A stretch of 64,000 bases of DNA, taken from Latrodectus hesperus. Taxonomy: Eukaryota; Arthropoda; Arachnida; Araneae; Theridiidae. This document shows positions 48,238 through 59,164 of the stretch, one piece after another. Within the stretch, counting starts at the first letter, position 1, and the number at the start of each line of letters is the position of its first letter. The notes beneath the pieces are model-generated. The model did not search any database. It was given only the letters and a program-made list of their open reading frames with translations, and was not told the DNA's origin. The position numbers and the translations under genes are program-made. The stretch covers positions 62,001 to 126,000 of the forward strand of contig JAJQOW010000209.1 of the NCBI GenBank assembly GCA_037975125.1, given 5' to 3'.

Positions 48238-48645
48238 AAAAATGTCAGAAAAATAAACATTCAATGTGAATTGGATGTTTTATCTGCTTTAAATATTAAA
48301 AAATTATTTCCTCAATTGAAACTTCATAAATTTCATCATGATCCTCTGGATAATCATGACATCTAACTAATTAAAGCTGTAATTAAGTATTATTTTGTTG
48401 TCAGTGTTAAGCATTATTTTAAAAATACTTTAAATAATGTGAACTCTATAATTGTATACAAAAGCAATTCTTTTTAAAGGTCAATAATATGTTACCCTCC
48501 TTTTATAAATAATCTAGAAATGTTTTGTATTCAATAAAATAATATTGAAGCATATTGTGTTTATTTTTAATTTCACTCTATAAAAGAAATTTATTTAAAT
48601 TATTACCATTTTGTGAAAAGGTGTGTAAAAGAATTACATTAGACC
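48238..48645. repeat. Tandem duplication of the penultimate transposase exon, second copy
   Basis: Reads KINIQCELDVLSALNIKK and matches the first copy through the intron. A possible acceptor (TTTCCTAG at 48224-48231) lies just before it. Its donor has changed from GTCAGT to GTCAAT and it gained a stop after DNHDI, so it is probably not a usable alternative exon. Confidence 0.8.
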
Positions 48646-50989
48646 TAATGCATTTGATAGGATATGCCACTACTCCTAGCTCTATGAATGTTATCGTAAC
48701 TTGTAAAATTAAGCAAGGAAAAATATTCTAAAAGTATTATTTGTAAAAATTGTTTAAAATTGGATTTAATTTGCAACAAATATTTATCTGATGTAAATTA
48801 ATTTTTATGTAATCATTTGAGGTGAAGTAATTTACTATACTAATTTTCAATTATAGTAATTATAAGGTACACGTTCATTTCATATTATAATTCGTGTTTA
48901 TGCAAGTATCGGAAAATGTTTCTATTTTTTTAAAATTCTGCTTCTTTACATTTTGGGTAAGTTACTAGCTATTAAATCATTTGATAGTCTAAAAATTTGT
49001 CAACTAGCTTTTGGTAAGATTTCATGTTTGTTTTAGTGTAAACTAAATTTTCTGCTTTACTAATTTATATTAGTAGACAAATGCACAAATTAATGGATTC
49101 AGGAACTGATATAAATTCATGAGAAAGTGTTTAGTTTAATTAAATCAGGATTCGGTATTTGAAGACTACAATCAACAAGTGGACCCACAAGAAATTTTCA
49201 ATTAATCCCTTATTGTATTTATGATATGGAAAAAAAAAACAGATTTTAGAATAGTCATAGATTGCTAACAAATCCATTCTGGTGCGATAATCTACATGTT
49301 TGGGGCATTTGGTACCGGTAGTAGTAACTCCTGTGATTGAGCCACCTTTTAAAAGTAACATAGTGATTTTCATTTACTTTTTGTCCACAATTTATTGAAA
49401 AAAAAATAATAATAATTCCATACAAGAAGAAAATAGCTCATAATTATAATTTTAATTTGTACAAATTAGAAATTGTAAAAGGACTTTTAAAAATAAAAAT
49501 AGATTCTTCAAAATTATAAAAAAATAATTGTGAATTTTTTTAACAAAATACTTAAATACAGAACTGAAAAAATAAGAATATTAAATAAGTTCATTATAAT
49601 TAAGTTTAATTGAAATACATGTTCTACACAAAATGATACAACACTTTAAACTCCTGAATTTTTATTTTTTCATTATGTGATTTTGAACTCTATTAATAAA
49701 GAATACATTCGCTTATCAGCACAACTTTTACAATGTCATAATAATTATTTTCAAATCTCTAAATGTTTTTTTCTTCTAGATGCTGTAAGAAAAAAATGGA
49801 GCTTTGTGCAATGTTACTGATGCAATACTTATATCCTGTGTGAAAAATTGGTTACGGCATGCAAAAACTAGATATTTGAATGAATTGAAAAAAATTGTAG
49901 AATAATAAAATGTTTTATTTATATGATGTTTTGAATTCATTTTAAAATACATGTTCTATTAGTATAATGCTGCATTTACTTATTACTGTAAAAGTTTTTC
50001 AAACATTAATTTCTCACTGTAAATGGTCTATTTTTTATTTTGCTTGTTTCGCAAAAGTCCTTACTGCGTTTTCGCATTTTCTCTTCATATTATATCAAAA
50101 TATTCTGTTGAGCATTTTTTGTGATGTTAAACATCACAAAACAGAAATATATCATTTATTTTTAAAAAATCAAATGGGATATCCCATCTGCCAAACTTTT
50201 TTAATCATAATGTGTAATTAGAATGTAATATTTTTTTAAATAATAAATTAAAAGTGACTGAATAGATTTGGTAAATATAAGGCTACCTTTAATCTCTTAA
50301 AACTCTGTTTTGAAACTTAATACTCAAAGAAAAATCCAAATTTATTCAATATACATGTGCATTTTCTTGCTTTAAGTTCATTTTTTATCTTTCTGGTTTG
50401 ATAACGCTCAATTGAATCGATGTCAAATTTCTAAAGCAAAATGTTTTAAATAAAGTGATACTAAGAATTAAAATTGATATTTTACATTAGATATATATTT
50501 ATTCTATAGCTGTGTAATTGAACCAAATTTATTGCATTTGATGTTTTCTACAATATAGATTTTTTTATTGTAAATCAATATTTTCATGCTCAAATATCTT
50601 TAATTAAAAGCAAATAATTAATATTTCTGATTTGCATGTAATACTTAAAGCATTTTATGTTGGAATTACAACTTTTTTAAGGTAAGTCGAAATTTAAAAT
50701 TAATCTGAAAAATTTCCTGTGTTGTAAGAAATAAAATATCTTTTATATGAATACTTAGTAAAATTTATTTTTCTGAAATTAAGTTAATTTTAATATTTTA
50801 TAAAGTAAAAGTAAGCAAATTAAAAATTATTTATTTAATATTTACGCAATTCAGTTGAATATAAAAATTTAAAAGTGACAACAAAATATTTCACAACATA
50901 AGAAACGGCCATTCATAAAAAATAATAGTATATGATTGGAGGATCATGCGCATTCTGCCGTGTCAGATTAATGACGTCACTACCAATGC

Positions 50990-51165
50990 TATGTGACGTC
51001 ATATCCAAAACACGTCCACCAGTGGTTATCTGTGGACATCCATTAGACGTCTACTGGATGTCTTCTGGACGGTCAGTGGATGGTGCACTGGATCATTTAT
51101 GGACGTCCAGTGGATGTCTACTGGATCACGGTGGATCATCCAAATAACATCCAGTGGACGTACTT
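50990..51165. repeat. Right subterminal array of GACGTC-containing repeats
   Basis: Words such as GTGGACATCCATTAGACGTC, TACTGGATGTCTTCTGGACG and TGGACGTCCAGTGGATGTCT mirror the left array. Conserved CG dinucleotides suggest a young end. Confidence 0.85.
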
Positions 51166-51177
51166 GTGTTGTGTGGG

Positions 51178-52039
51178 TTACTTCTTGCACTTGCATGGTT
51201 TCAAGTATACTAATTTTGAACACCCCACAATTTTTGTAATATTTTTTCACATATCAATGCAAAACAATATAATCATACTATGTCAGTAATTGATCATCAA
51301 AAAATTGCATCACACTCCTGAAAAAATAATGCTTATTAAGACATATTACATCACAACAAGGATCGACACACAAAGGTAATTAAACATGTGGTTTGAAAAA
51401 TAAACAGAATATTAATTTTTGTAGTTATAAATAAGATTTATAATTTAACCCATGCAGTGAAATATAATTTATAAAAATCACTTCCTATATCTATAAATTA
51501 AAAGAGAATAGTATTCACTGACTATCTGCAAGTGAAATGAAAAAAGTGGCTAATAATTAAGAGCAAATTTCAATGCGCATGCGTGAAAATTTAGAAAGAT
51601 GGGAGTAACAGATGTAAATTCAACAGCCAACATTCGGGGGACTAGATCTCTCAAGGACTAAGTCTCTCGGAGAAAAGATTAGTTCAGCTTTTCCTAATGT
51701 TGTCAAGGTCTAGCTCAGTAGGAGAAATTTCCGCCGCCCTTATCCGCTTGTCGAAATCTCACTTTTTCCTTGGATCTGGTTTAATAGCGGAGTTCTAATG
51801 CACCAAAAATCAATAATTACTATTTGTTAATATTTCTTTAGTGGTAGATACAACTCTAGTGAGATGAAAGAAAATAATTTAATAAAATGAAAAACATTTG
51901 ATTAATTGTGAGCTAAAATATAAAGCATAATTTATAAATTATTAGTAAAAATAAATTATGAGCAGCTTCCCTTTACTTTTTGCATGCATTATGTATATAT
52001 ATGTAAAATTCTTTTCCTTTCAGAACAATCTAATATGGT
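51178..52039. other. Unassigned stretch
   Basis: Mostly AT-rich. 51600-51790 is GC-richer, with GATCTCTCAAGGACTAAG and TCGGAGAAAAG words, and may be a decayed element. No coding frame recognised. Confidence 0.35.
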
Positions 52040-52780
52040 AAACTGATATTAACTATGAATAATAAGTTGACATGGACATTAACCAAGATATCACCAAAGC
52101 CACTCAAGCATATGGAAGAATTAAAGCAATTATAGGAAAACAATCAAAGCTATCATTAAAATTGAATTGCCTTCTCTACATCTCAATGAGAAAACCTATT
52201 ATAACCTATGCATCCCCAATATGGAAAAATATTAGTAAAGCAGATCAACGAAAACTACAAATTTTTCAACAAAAAATGCTAAGATATATTACAAACGCTC
52301 CATATTATATAAGAAACCTCAAAATAAATGATATTTTAGCACATTTAAATAAATTAAAACTTTTACGATAAAACAAAAAATTGCAAAGCAGTAAATTTCA
52401 AAGAGGTCTTCAATTATGAATATTTAAGCGAAGGTAAATGTAGACCAATAGCAAAGCATTTTCTTTGTGAAAATGGATAATTATATAGTGTATATATAAG
52501 ATATATAGTTTATATAGAGTCTATATATTTAGTATTATATTATAACCCAGAAAAAATTGATGTGTCATTTATTATAACCCAGAAAGACAATTATTTCATT
52601 TCATATACAACTATCAATTCGACTTAGGAAATATATGCCATTACCAACCACGCCCTCCACAAAATGCTCAATTCTGATTGGTCGGCACAACACTATTCTA
52701 AAACATTTATGCAAAGAGTTTGCAAAACACGAAAGTAAAGCCAAGCATTCCTATATGGAACTACAGAAGATGAGAAGGAG

Positions 52781-52782
<2 letters not shown>
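52040..52782 (+). mobile_element. Jockey-like LINE 3' fragment
   Basis: Frame 52072-52371 reads DITKATQAYGRIKAIIGKQS, KPIITYASPIWKNI and QKMLRYITNAPYYIRNLKIN, the C-terminal end of a Jockey reverse transcriptase and parallel to the end of ORF2 at 27600-27900. Just upstream, in another frame, TMNNKLTW matches the thumb motif. A 3' UTR follows to the AT microsatellite, with ACCACGCCC and GATTGGTC words also seen in the tail of the element at 23625. Everything 5' of the thumb is missing through truncation. Confidence 0.75.

Positions 52783-52814
<32 letters not shown>
52783..52814. repeat. (AT)n microsatellite
   Basis: About 32 bp of AT dinucleotides at the end of the LINE fragment. Confidence 0.9.
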
Positions 52815-52817
<3 letters not shown>

Positions 52818-52852
52818 AAATACGTAGATCTAGGTAGGCGTTAATTTAATTT

Positions 52853-53171
52853 GTCTCTGTAGTCGTAATTGCGATTCTGAACTTGGGTGTTTTGTAATGT
52901 CTGCGTAATATTTTCCTATATAATAAAATTCTCTTATTGCTAATTATGTTTATCAATTCATCTTAATAATAAATACAAATTCTAAATAAGCTTACCTTGA
53001 GCAGGTTTTTAATTTCTTTATTAACATAGGACATACTTAAACAGGACAAGACATGGAAAAAGAACAAGACATGGAACAAAGAACATCTACATCGCTGGGC
53101 GCAGAATCTTATTCTGTTTGTAAACAAAGATATTCCTACAGTGCGCCCTCTATAGACATATAGTTGCGACA
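52853..53171 (-). repeat. 3' LTR of the BEL/Pao element
   Basis: On the minus strand the segment begins TGTCGCAACTATATG immediately after a G-rich polypurine tract (complement of the C9 run at 53176-53184) and ends GAGACA, giving TGTC...GACA inverted ends. An AATAAAG polyadenylation-like signal lies inside. It also holds a consensus donor-like CAAGGTAAGC. The outer boundary rests on the TG...CA rule since no second LTR is available for comparison. Confidence 0.65.
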
Positions 53172-53554
53172 TCCTCCCCCCCCCGATAAACTTCAGAAGT
53201 TCATAAAGAATAGAGTTTAAATTAATACTAAGTTGATTCACAGATTTTCAAAACAATAAGATCAATACTTAATAATAATCACATAATAATACTATGTTGT
53301 AGTGATAATAACATATACCTTTTTAACAACATAATAATGTAAAAATTAATATATATATTTTAGCTTTACATATTAATTTCTAAAGTTAATTTCAATATCA
53401 AAATTCAAACCTAAATAAAGATACATACATATATATATATACTGCTTACAGTAATTATAAAGCTACTCATTATTTCAGCAGCTATTCTATTACAATTCTG
53501 TAAAAGAAAAAGAAAATATAAAGTTAAACAATGTTACAAAATGTATCATAAAGT

Positions 53555-56500
53555 TCAATTTTCATAAAGTTCGATTGGATACAGCAATTGAATTGGACGT
53601 TTCAAATGAGTCCCAGACGGAAGTCTCCCTGTACAGGATCGTGTCTTTCCATCTCTGCCAATATGAACGTCTGTGACGATACCACATTTCCACATAAGCT
53701 TTGGCACTTTTTCCTCGTGAATTAGAACAATTGAGTCCTTCTTTATTAAGATAGGATTTTTCTTTCTTCAGGTGGATTGATGAGCAGACCTTAGTTCCAA
53801 AAGATAGGATTTCTTCCATCTGTTCCATAAGGTAGTCACTATTTTTTGTTGATGCTTATATTTTCTGGTGAGGACATCTTTCGTTGAAAGGGGTAGTACG
53901 GATTGTCCAGGAAGAGACAATATTCGTCTACCTATCAGGAAGTGAGTAGGCGTCAGAATCACTGACTCATTTTCTTCATCTATATAAGTTAGTGGTCTAG
54001 AGCTCAAAATGGCTTCAACTTCTACGACCGTGGTTTCAAGCTCCAAATAATTTAGAGATGTTTTCCCTAAAACTTTCTTGAGGGAGGTCTTCACAGAGCG
54101 AACAAGTCTCTCCCAAAATCCTCCCCACCAAGCTGCCTTTTCTACGATGTTTTTAAAAGTTATTCTTCGTTCACTAAAATAATTTCGGCATTCTTCTTTG
54201 CTTAAAGTTTCATTTAAAAGATTAAAACCTCTTTTCACTTTAATGAAAGTTTTCGCATTATCTGAATATATTGTTTTACATAGTCCTCGACGGGATATAA
54301 ATTTTTTAAATGCTCTCAAAAATGACGGTACTGACATGTCAGTTGTCAGCTCTAAATGTATAGCACGTGTTACTGCGCAAGTAAATAGCAAAATATATGA
54401 TTTCTTCGTTTCTGAATTTTCGAATATGTACAGAGGACTTAAATAATCTAATCCAATTATTTCGAATGGAAATACTTCCCTCACACGATCTGGAGGTAAA
54501 TAAGACATTTCTTTGGTAGCAGGCTTCGCTCTGAATTTCCTACATAAATTGCACTTGAATATTAAAGATTTTACTCTTTTACTCTTCTCCTTTAGGGATG
54601 AAAAACCTTTCTCTCATTTCTGATAGTGTCTCTGATAACCCAGCGTGCCCAGTGTTTTCGTAACATCTGCGAATAATTAATTCAGTGAACTCGTCCTTAC
54701 TAGGCAGCAACAAAGGATGTTTCTATTCATAACTCAAGTCTGAAAATTGTAATCACCCACCTATTCTAATCAGTCCATTATTATCAAGAAATGGTTTGTA
54801 CAAGGCTATTTTTGAAGAAACTGGTAACTTTTGGTTAGAATTTAAACTTTTTATTTCTGTAGAAAATTCTTTCTCTTGTGTTCTTTTAATCCAGTAAATT
54901 TCGGAATCATTCAACTCTTCAGCTGTCAGTGGTCCTACTTTTTTATTCCCGTTATTTCTCAAGTTAAAAATAAATCTTTTGATCCACGCAGTAACTCTAA
55001 GTAATTTTGTAAAATTATTAATATTACGTATCTCCAATAAGTCCTTAGTATTTGACTCAATACAAATAGCTTGTAAAATTATGCATTGTTTCTTCTTCTT
55101 TTCCTCTTCAGCTATTTTCATTTCTAGGTCTGGAAACGCTATAGACCAATGGTTACGTTCCTCAGAAAGCCAATAAGGTCCATTGAACCATGCTCGATTT
55201 TCTTTCAACCTTAAAGAATTTTAACCTCTCGTTAAAACATCAGCAGGATTTTCTTCCCCTGGACAGTAGTTCCATGATGAGAAATCAGTGATGCCTTGAA
55301 TTTCAATTATTCGGTTGCAAACAAATGGTTTCCATCTTTTAGCATCTCCTTTCACCCAATGAAGTACTATCGTAGAATCAGTCCAATAAAAGCAGTTATT
55401 TACATCCAAATTTATTTTATACAAGATATATTTCGTTAGCCTACAACCTATTACAGCACCCATTAACTCTAAACGCGGAAGAATCATCTTTTTCAGATGA
55501 ACAACTCTAGATTTTGATGAAAAAAAAATGTAGTTTTTATTTCATTATTCTCAATAAACTTAAAATACACGACAGCACCATAAGCTTAAATACTACTATC
55601 GCTGAAACAATGCAATTGAATGTCAGATATCCCCTTAATGCTGTTACTTTTAAAGTAATGTCTTTCGATTTGAATTTCATTTAAATTAATTAAACCCTCA
55701 CACCACCTTTTAAATCTTTTTTGAATGTCTGACGGTAATAGTTTATCCCACTCATATCCAGTAATCCAGCATTCCTGCATAAGGATTTTACACGTAACAG
55801 TAAATTGAAGAATAAATCCTATAGAATCATAGAGTTTACCAATTACTTTTAATATAAATCTCTTTGTAATTTCTACATCTGGATTCAGTATAATAACCTC
55901 TGGTACTGGAATCTTTAATGTATCTTTTCTACAATCCCAATAATATCCTAAAACCTTGCTACAATCTGCTAATGGCACCAGACCAGGGTTTTCTTTTTCG
56001 TCCCATTTCTGCTGTAAGGAAACACAGTTTGTTTTCCATTTTCTCATGTTAAAACTAGCCTTTTGCAAAACCCTTTTCATGTCTTGTTTAATTTTTATGG
56101 CTTATTTTTCACTGTCTGCACCACTTATTAAATCATCAACATACATACAATTTTCAATTAAATCACTAACAAGTGGATAATTATCTCTGAAACTTTCAGC
56201 ATGATGCTTAAGTGTAGCTGCTAACAAAAATGGGCTACAAGTTGCTCCAAAAATAACTCGAGCTATTCTGAGAACTTTATATTCTTTTTTTAGTTCCCCG
56301 TTTCACCAAATAATCTAACTGCATCTCGATCTTCAGGTGAAAGTAAGATCTGCAAAAACGCTTCTTCAATGTCCGCTGTAAATGCAATTCTATGTTGTCG
56401 AAAGTTAATTAATATTCCTAATAATTCTGGATTAAGATTTGGTCCAGCATCTAAACATTCATTTAATGAAAGAAAATTTGTGGCATGAGTGGAGGCATCA

Positions 56501-58444
56501 AATACCACGCGTAATTTTGTTGTAACCTTATCTTCTCTAAGTACTCCTTGATGTGGCAGGTAAAATGATATTTTCTCGGGATTATCAGAAATTTCTTCCA
56601 CTATTCCTCTTTCAAGGTAATCATCGATAATTGTTTGATATCTTTTGAAGAATTCTGGATTTTTCTTAAATTTCCTAGTTAAACAATTTAGTCTGTTAAA
56701 GGCTATTTCATAGTTGTCTTTCAACTCCTCAACCTTTTCGTTAAAGGGTAGTTTAACTTGATAACGGTTATCTTTTCAACTAATGGATTTTTTAAACTGA
56801 TTTAAAATTTCGTTTTTCTTATCAGTATTATTACTTTCGTTTTTAATTCCAGTTGATTCAATCTCCCAAAATTTACGCAATATCATGTTAGATTGGACAT
56901 CTAGATTGCTTCCTATTGTATGAACAGCTACTTTCATAACGTTAGCAGACTGCTGTGTGATCATCCTATTTGATGTAGCAACTGAACCATTAATCGTCCA
57001 GCCGAACATTGTTTGACATGCAACTAAAGTTCTTGACAATCTACGAACTTAACCAGTTACAATTTTCGAGTAATAATCACTGCCTATTAACAAAGAAAGC
57101 TGTAAATGCCGTTTATTGAAGCTTTGATCCGCTATTTTTATTCTGTTTTTCTTACATTGCATAAATATATCTTTTGCAGGTGCACTTACATGAGCATTGC
57201 TAATATTCAGTGCTCCTAAAGCTTCGATAACTAAATGTTTTCGCATAAAGGGATAATTTATTTCAACTCTCACTTTATTTCTTTTTTCTATAACTGGTTC
57301 AGTAGAACCAAACGTATAAATTTTTAACTCTTCTTGTCCTACTATTTTTAAATTTAACTCTTTAGAAACCCGTTCAAGGATAAAAGATCGGCAACTACCA
57401 TTATCTATCAAACATCGAAATTTCTTATTTCTATTATTTCCTACAATATTTACAGTTGCGGTTTGCAAATAAATATTATTAATTTTGTCCTCTTCTGAAA
57501 CAGAAGTGACAGCAGTATCCGATTTCACATCAATTTTATTAATATATTCATGTAAGAAACAATTATGTTTCCCCATACAACCATTACACCGCATTTTCGA
57601 AAAACAGTTATACGCAGTGTGGTTTCTTTTAAAACATAAAAAACATTTCCCCTTCTGTTTTAAAGCGTTTTTCTTCTCGAGAATAGACTTAATACATTCT
57701 TTAGTACTATGTTTATTTGGGGTGTCACTCTCGCAAAATTCGCATGCCCTCTCCTTTTCTGCGGTTCCGATGTTTAACGCCAGCGCAGTCGCATTTTGTT
57801 GTTTGTATTTTTGTGCGGGGTGAAAAGAATTATGACCTTTCGCTGCGAAATACTTCGGGTATCCCTTTGAGTACGACTGGTCTTTCACTTCATTCGTATC
57901 ACGAAATAAAACTGTTTTTTCCCTATTTTCGATTTCATTTCTTAAAAATTCTAAAAGTTTAAGCAATCCCAATCATCATTTTTATTATACGAGTATCTAT
58001 TGTATTCTAAAACTATATTTTCTGGCAACAATTTTAATAAGATAGGAAAAAACAAGCTACCGTAATTATTTAATTGTATTCCAGCGGCTTCAAGTGAGCG
58101 AACTTGAACATAACATGCATCGCACAGCTGGCGCAATTCTTTTAACTGGCCGCATGATTTTACAGGACGCATATTTAACAACACATTTATATAAGATCTA
58201 ACAATGAATCTTTTTGCCCATATCTTTTCTTTTGTAATTCTACAGCAGTATAATAATTATTTTCTGTTAAAGTCAAACCTTGAATTGAAACCAAAGCTTC
58301 ACCTTTTAAAAAGGATTTTAAGTAGCTAAATTTATCCGTATTCGAAAAATTCTTATTTTCATGTATCGATCCCTCAAACTGACTCCAAAATTCTTGCCAA
58401 TTTTCGATGTTCTTCTTCTTTTTAGAATTGGGTTTGTATGTCAT
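53555..58444 (-). pseudogene. BEL/Pao gag-pol polyprotein, interrupted
   Basis: Gag begins in NIENWQEFWSQFEGSIHENK with FSYLKSFLKGEALVSI (DUF1759-like). Zinc knuckles follow near 57700 (CFLCFKRNHTAYNC, CNGCMGKHNC). The aspartic protease has FRCLIDNGSCRSFI (DNG, where DSG is usual). The reverse transcriptase shows LRVVFDASTHA, FTADIEEAFLQI and CMYVDDLISG. RNase H covers IQLHCFSDSS and FYWTDSTIVLHWVKG. The integrase core shows FEIIGLDYLSPL, TIYSDNAKTF and WWGGFWERLVRSVKTSLKKV, with a C-terminal domain KCGIVTDVHIGRDGKTRSC ending at 53555. Stops and frame changes near 58185, 57045, 56770, 56100, 55215 and 54600 inactivate it. The encoded enzymes would act in a cytoplasmic particle and the integrase at the chromosome. 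Confidence 0.9.
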
Positions 58445-58445
58445 T

Positions 58446-59130
58446 GGGCACCTCTGCTTTTATCAGCATTTTGTACCATTAATCTCCAAACCCAATGTTT
58501 CCTAATTCCAGTTACTCGGGTCTCCCACTTCATTAATAAAGTCCGATAACCCTTTAATGGAGTCTAGGTGTAACTCTCTTGAATGGATGATACCTAAAGA
58601 AGTTAATCAAGGGAGGGCAAGAGCCTCACATTCGTAAATGATATGCTCTGCCGTTTCCTCTTGCATATGACATTTCCAGCAGATAGGGTCTTGCTGAAAC
58701 AGACCCATCTGGTCAGAAAGTCGGTCATGCTAGGGATAGTTTCCTGACTTCCACCAGAAGAAGATGGTTTGGAGGTCATTTCTACCTCAAGTGAAGGATT
58801 CATTGCTGCTTCTTTACAAGATTGCCTCTAAGTTCCCTTGTCTTTTTCAGCAAGGTCTACTTCAGAGGCTTCACCTGCAAATGCAGAAAGGTTTGTTATT
58901 TCTTGTGTCTTTTCAGCCAAAAGATAACAATTAAAAAGCTCAGGTAATATAAGTCCACCCAGCATTGCCTGAGTTACTGGGCAAGGCAAATTACTCTAGA
59001 AGTTCGCCAGGCAACTAGAGGCTCCGTTAAGACACCAATACCGCGGTGCGAATTAGCAATAGGCACGGATCGCTAACGCTTAACTTCAAAGCAACCGCTG
59101 TTTCGTTAGATTCGACCGACATATTTAATT
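58446..59130 (-). pseudogene. LINE 3' fragment with RNase H tail, abutting the BEL element
   Basis: The minus strand reads LSDQMGLFQQDPICWKCHMQ, then EETAEHIIYECEALALP, one TGA, and LHLDSIKGLSDFINEVGD before the terminal stop. This is the Cys-X2-Cys...His...Cys tail after RNase H of R1/I-type LINEs. Upstream (58730-59130) is GC-richer with short frames, for example MNPSLEVEMTSKPSSSGGSQ, which may be the element's 5' portion joined by an internal deletion. The 3' end coincides with the truncated start of the BEL gag at about 58445. Confidence 0.6.
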
Positions 59131-59164
59131 TCAAATATATTGTGCAAGCAATAAAATAATTAAA

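Larger units (their letters stand above)
46789..49905 (+). pseudogene. P-like transposase C-terminal exons
   Basis: After a T-rich AAG acceptor the frame reads FNTLFDILNSRSNKQHGFKK, RKIGFLGFKLCIQSVLHLAE and YKVSQDHLELFFSSIRCHGG, then NNNPTAR, hallmark THAP9/P motifs. The Glu of QDHLE corresponds to the third catalytic acid. A TAA at 47151-47153 interrupts NPTARxFKAAYKKLL, where Gln (CAA) is conserved, so it is probably a C-to-T nonsense change. The frame resumes to 47450, breaks, and resumes at 47582-47882 up to a donor AAAG/GTCAGT. A last exon (49780-49905) after a TTCTTCTAG acceptor ends VKNWLRHAKTRYLNELKKIV, with AATAAA overlapping the stop. Both Asp-bearing segments of the core are missing upstream. 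Confidence 0.75.
43445..51177 (+). mobile_element. P-like (THAP9-type) DNA transposon, internally deleted and rearranged
   Basis: The left end CCCACACAACCAAGAACGTC and the right end, read inward as CCCACACAACACAAGTACGT, form inverted repeats. Both ends are followed inward by dense arrays of GGACGTCC/GACGTCTA-type words (43461-43690 and 50990-51165). Between them lie THAP-domain exons, a transposase C-terminal exon and a last exon, all on the plus strand. The catalytic core between the THAP domain and the C-terminal part is missing. Flanking octamers (AATATTTT left, TTACTTCT right) do not match, so a clean 8-bp P-type target duplication is not seen; the present structure may combine ends of two insertions. 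Confidence 0.65.
52853..58444 (-). mobile_element. BEL/Pao LTR retrotransposon lacking its 5' end
   Basis: Gag, protease, reverse transcriptase, RNase H and integrase occur in BEL/Pao order on the minus strand, followed by about 380 bp of noncoding DNA, a polypurine tract and the 3' LTR. The 5' LTR, primer-binding site and start of gag are absent; at 58444 the sequence changes to a LINE 3' end. No envelope-like gene is present between integrase and the LTR. Confidence 0.85.

Noticed and set aside
51026..51250. Frames of 69-74 codons on both strands over the right P-like array
   Set aside because: They translate the GACGTC repeat array and have no homology to a protein family.
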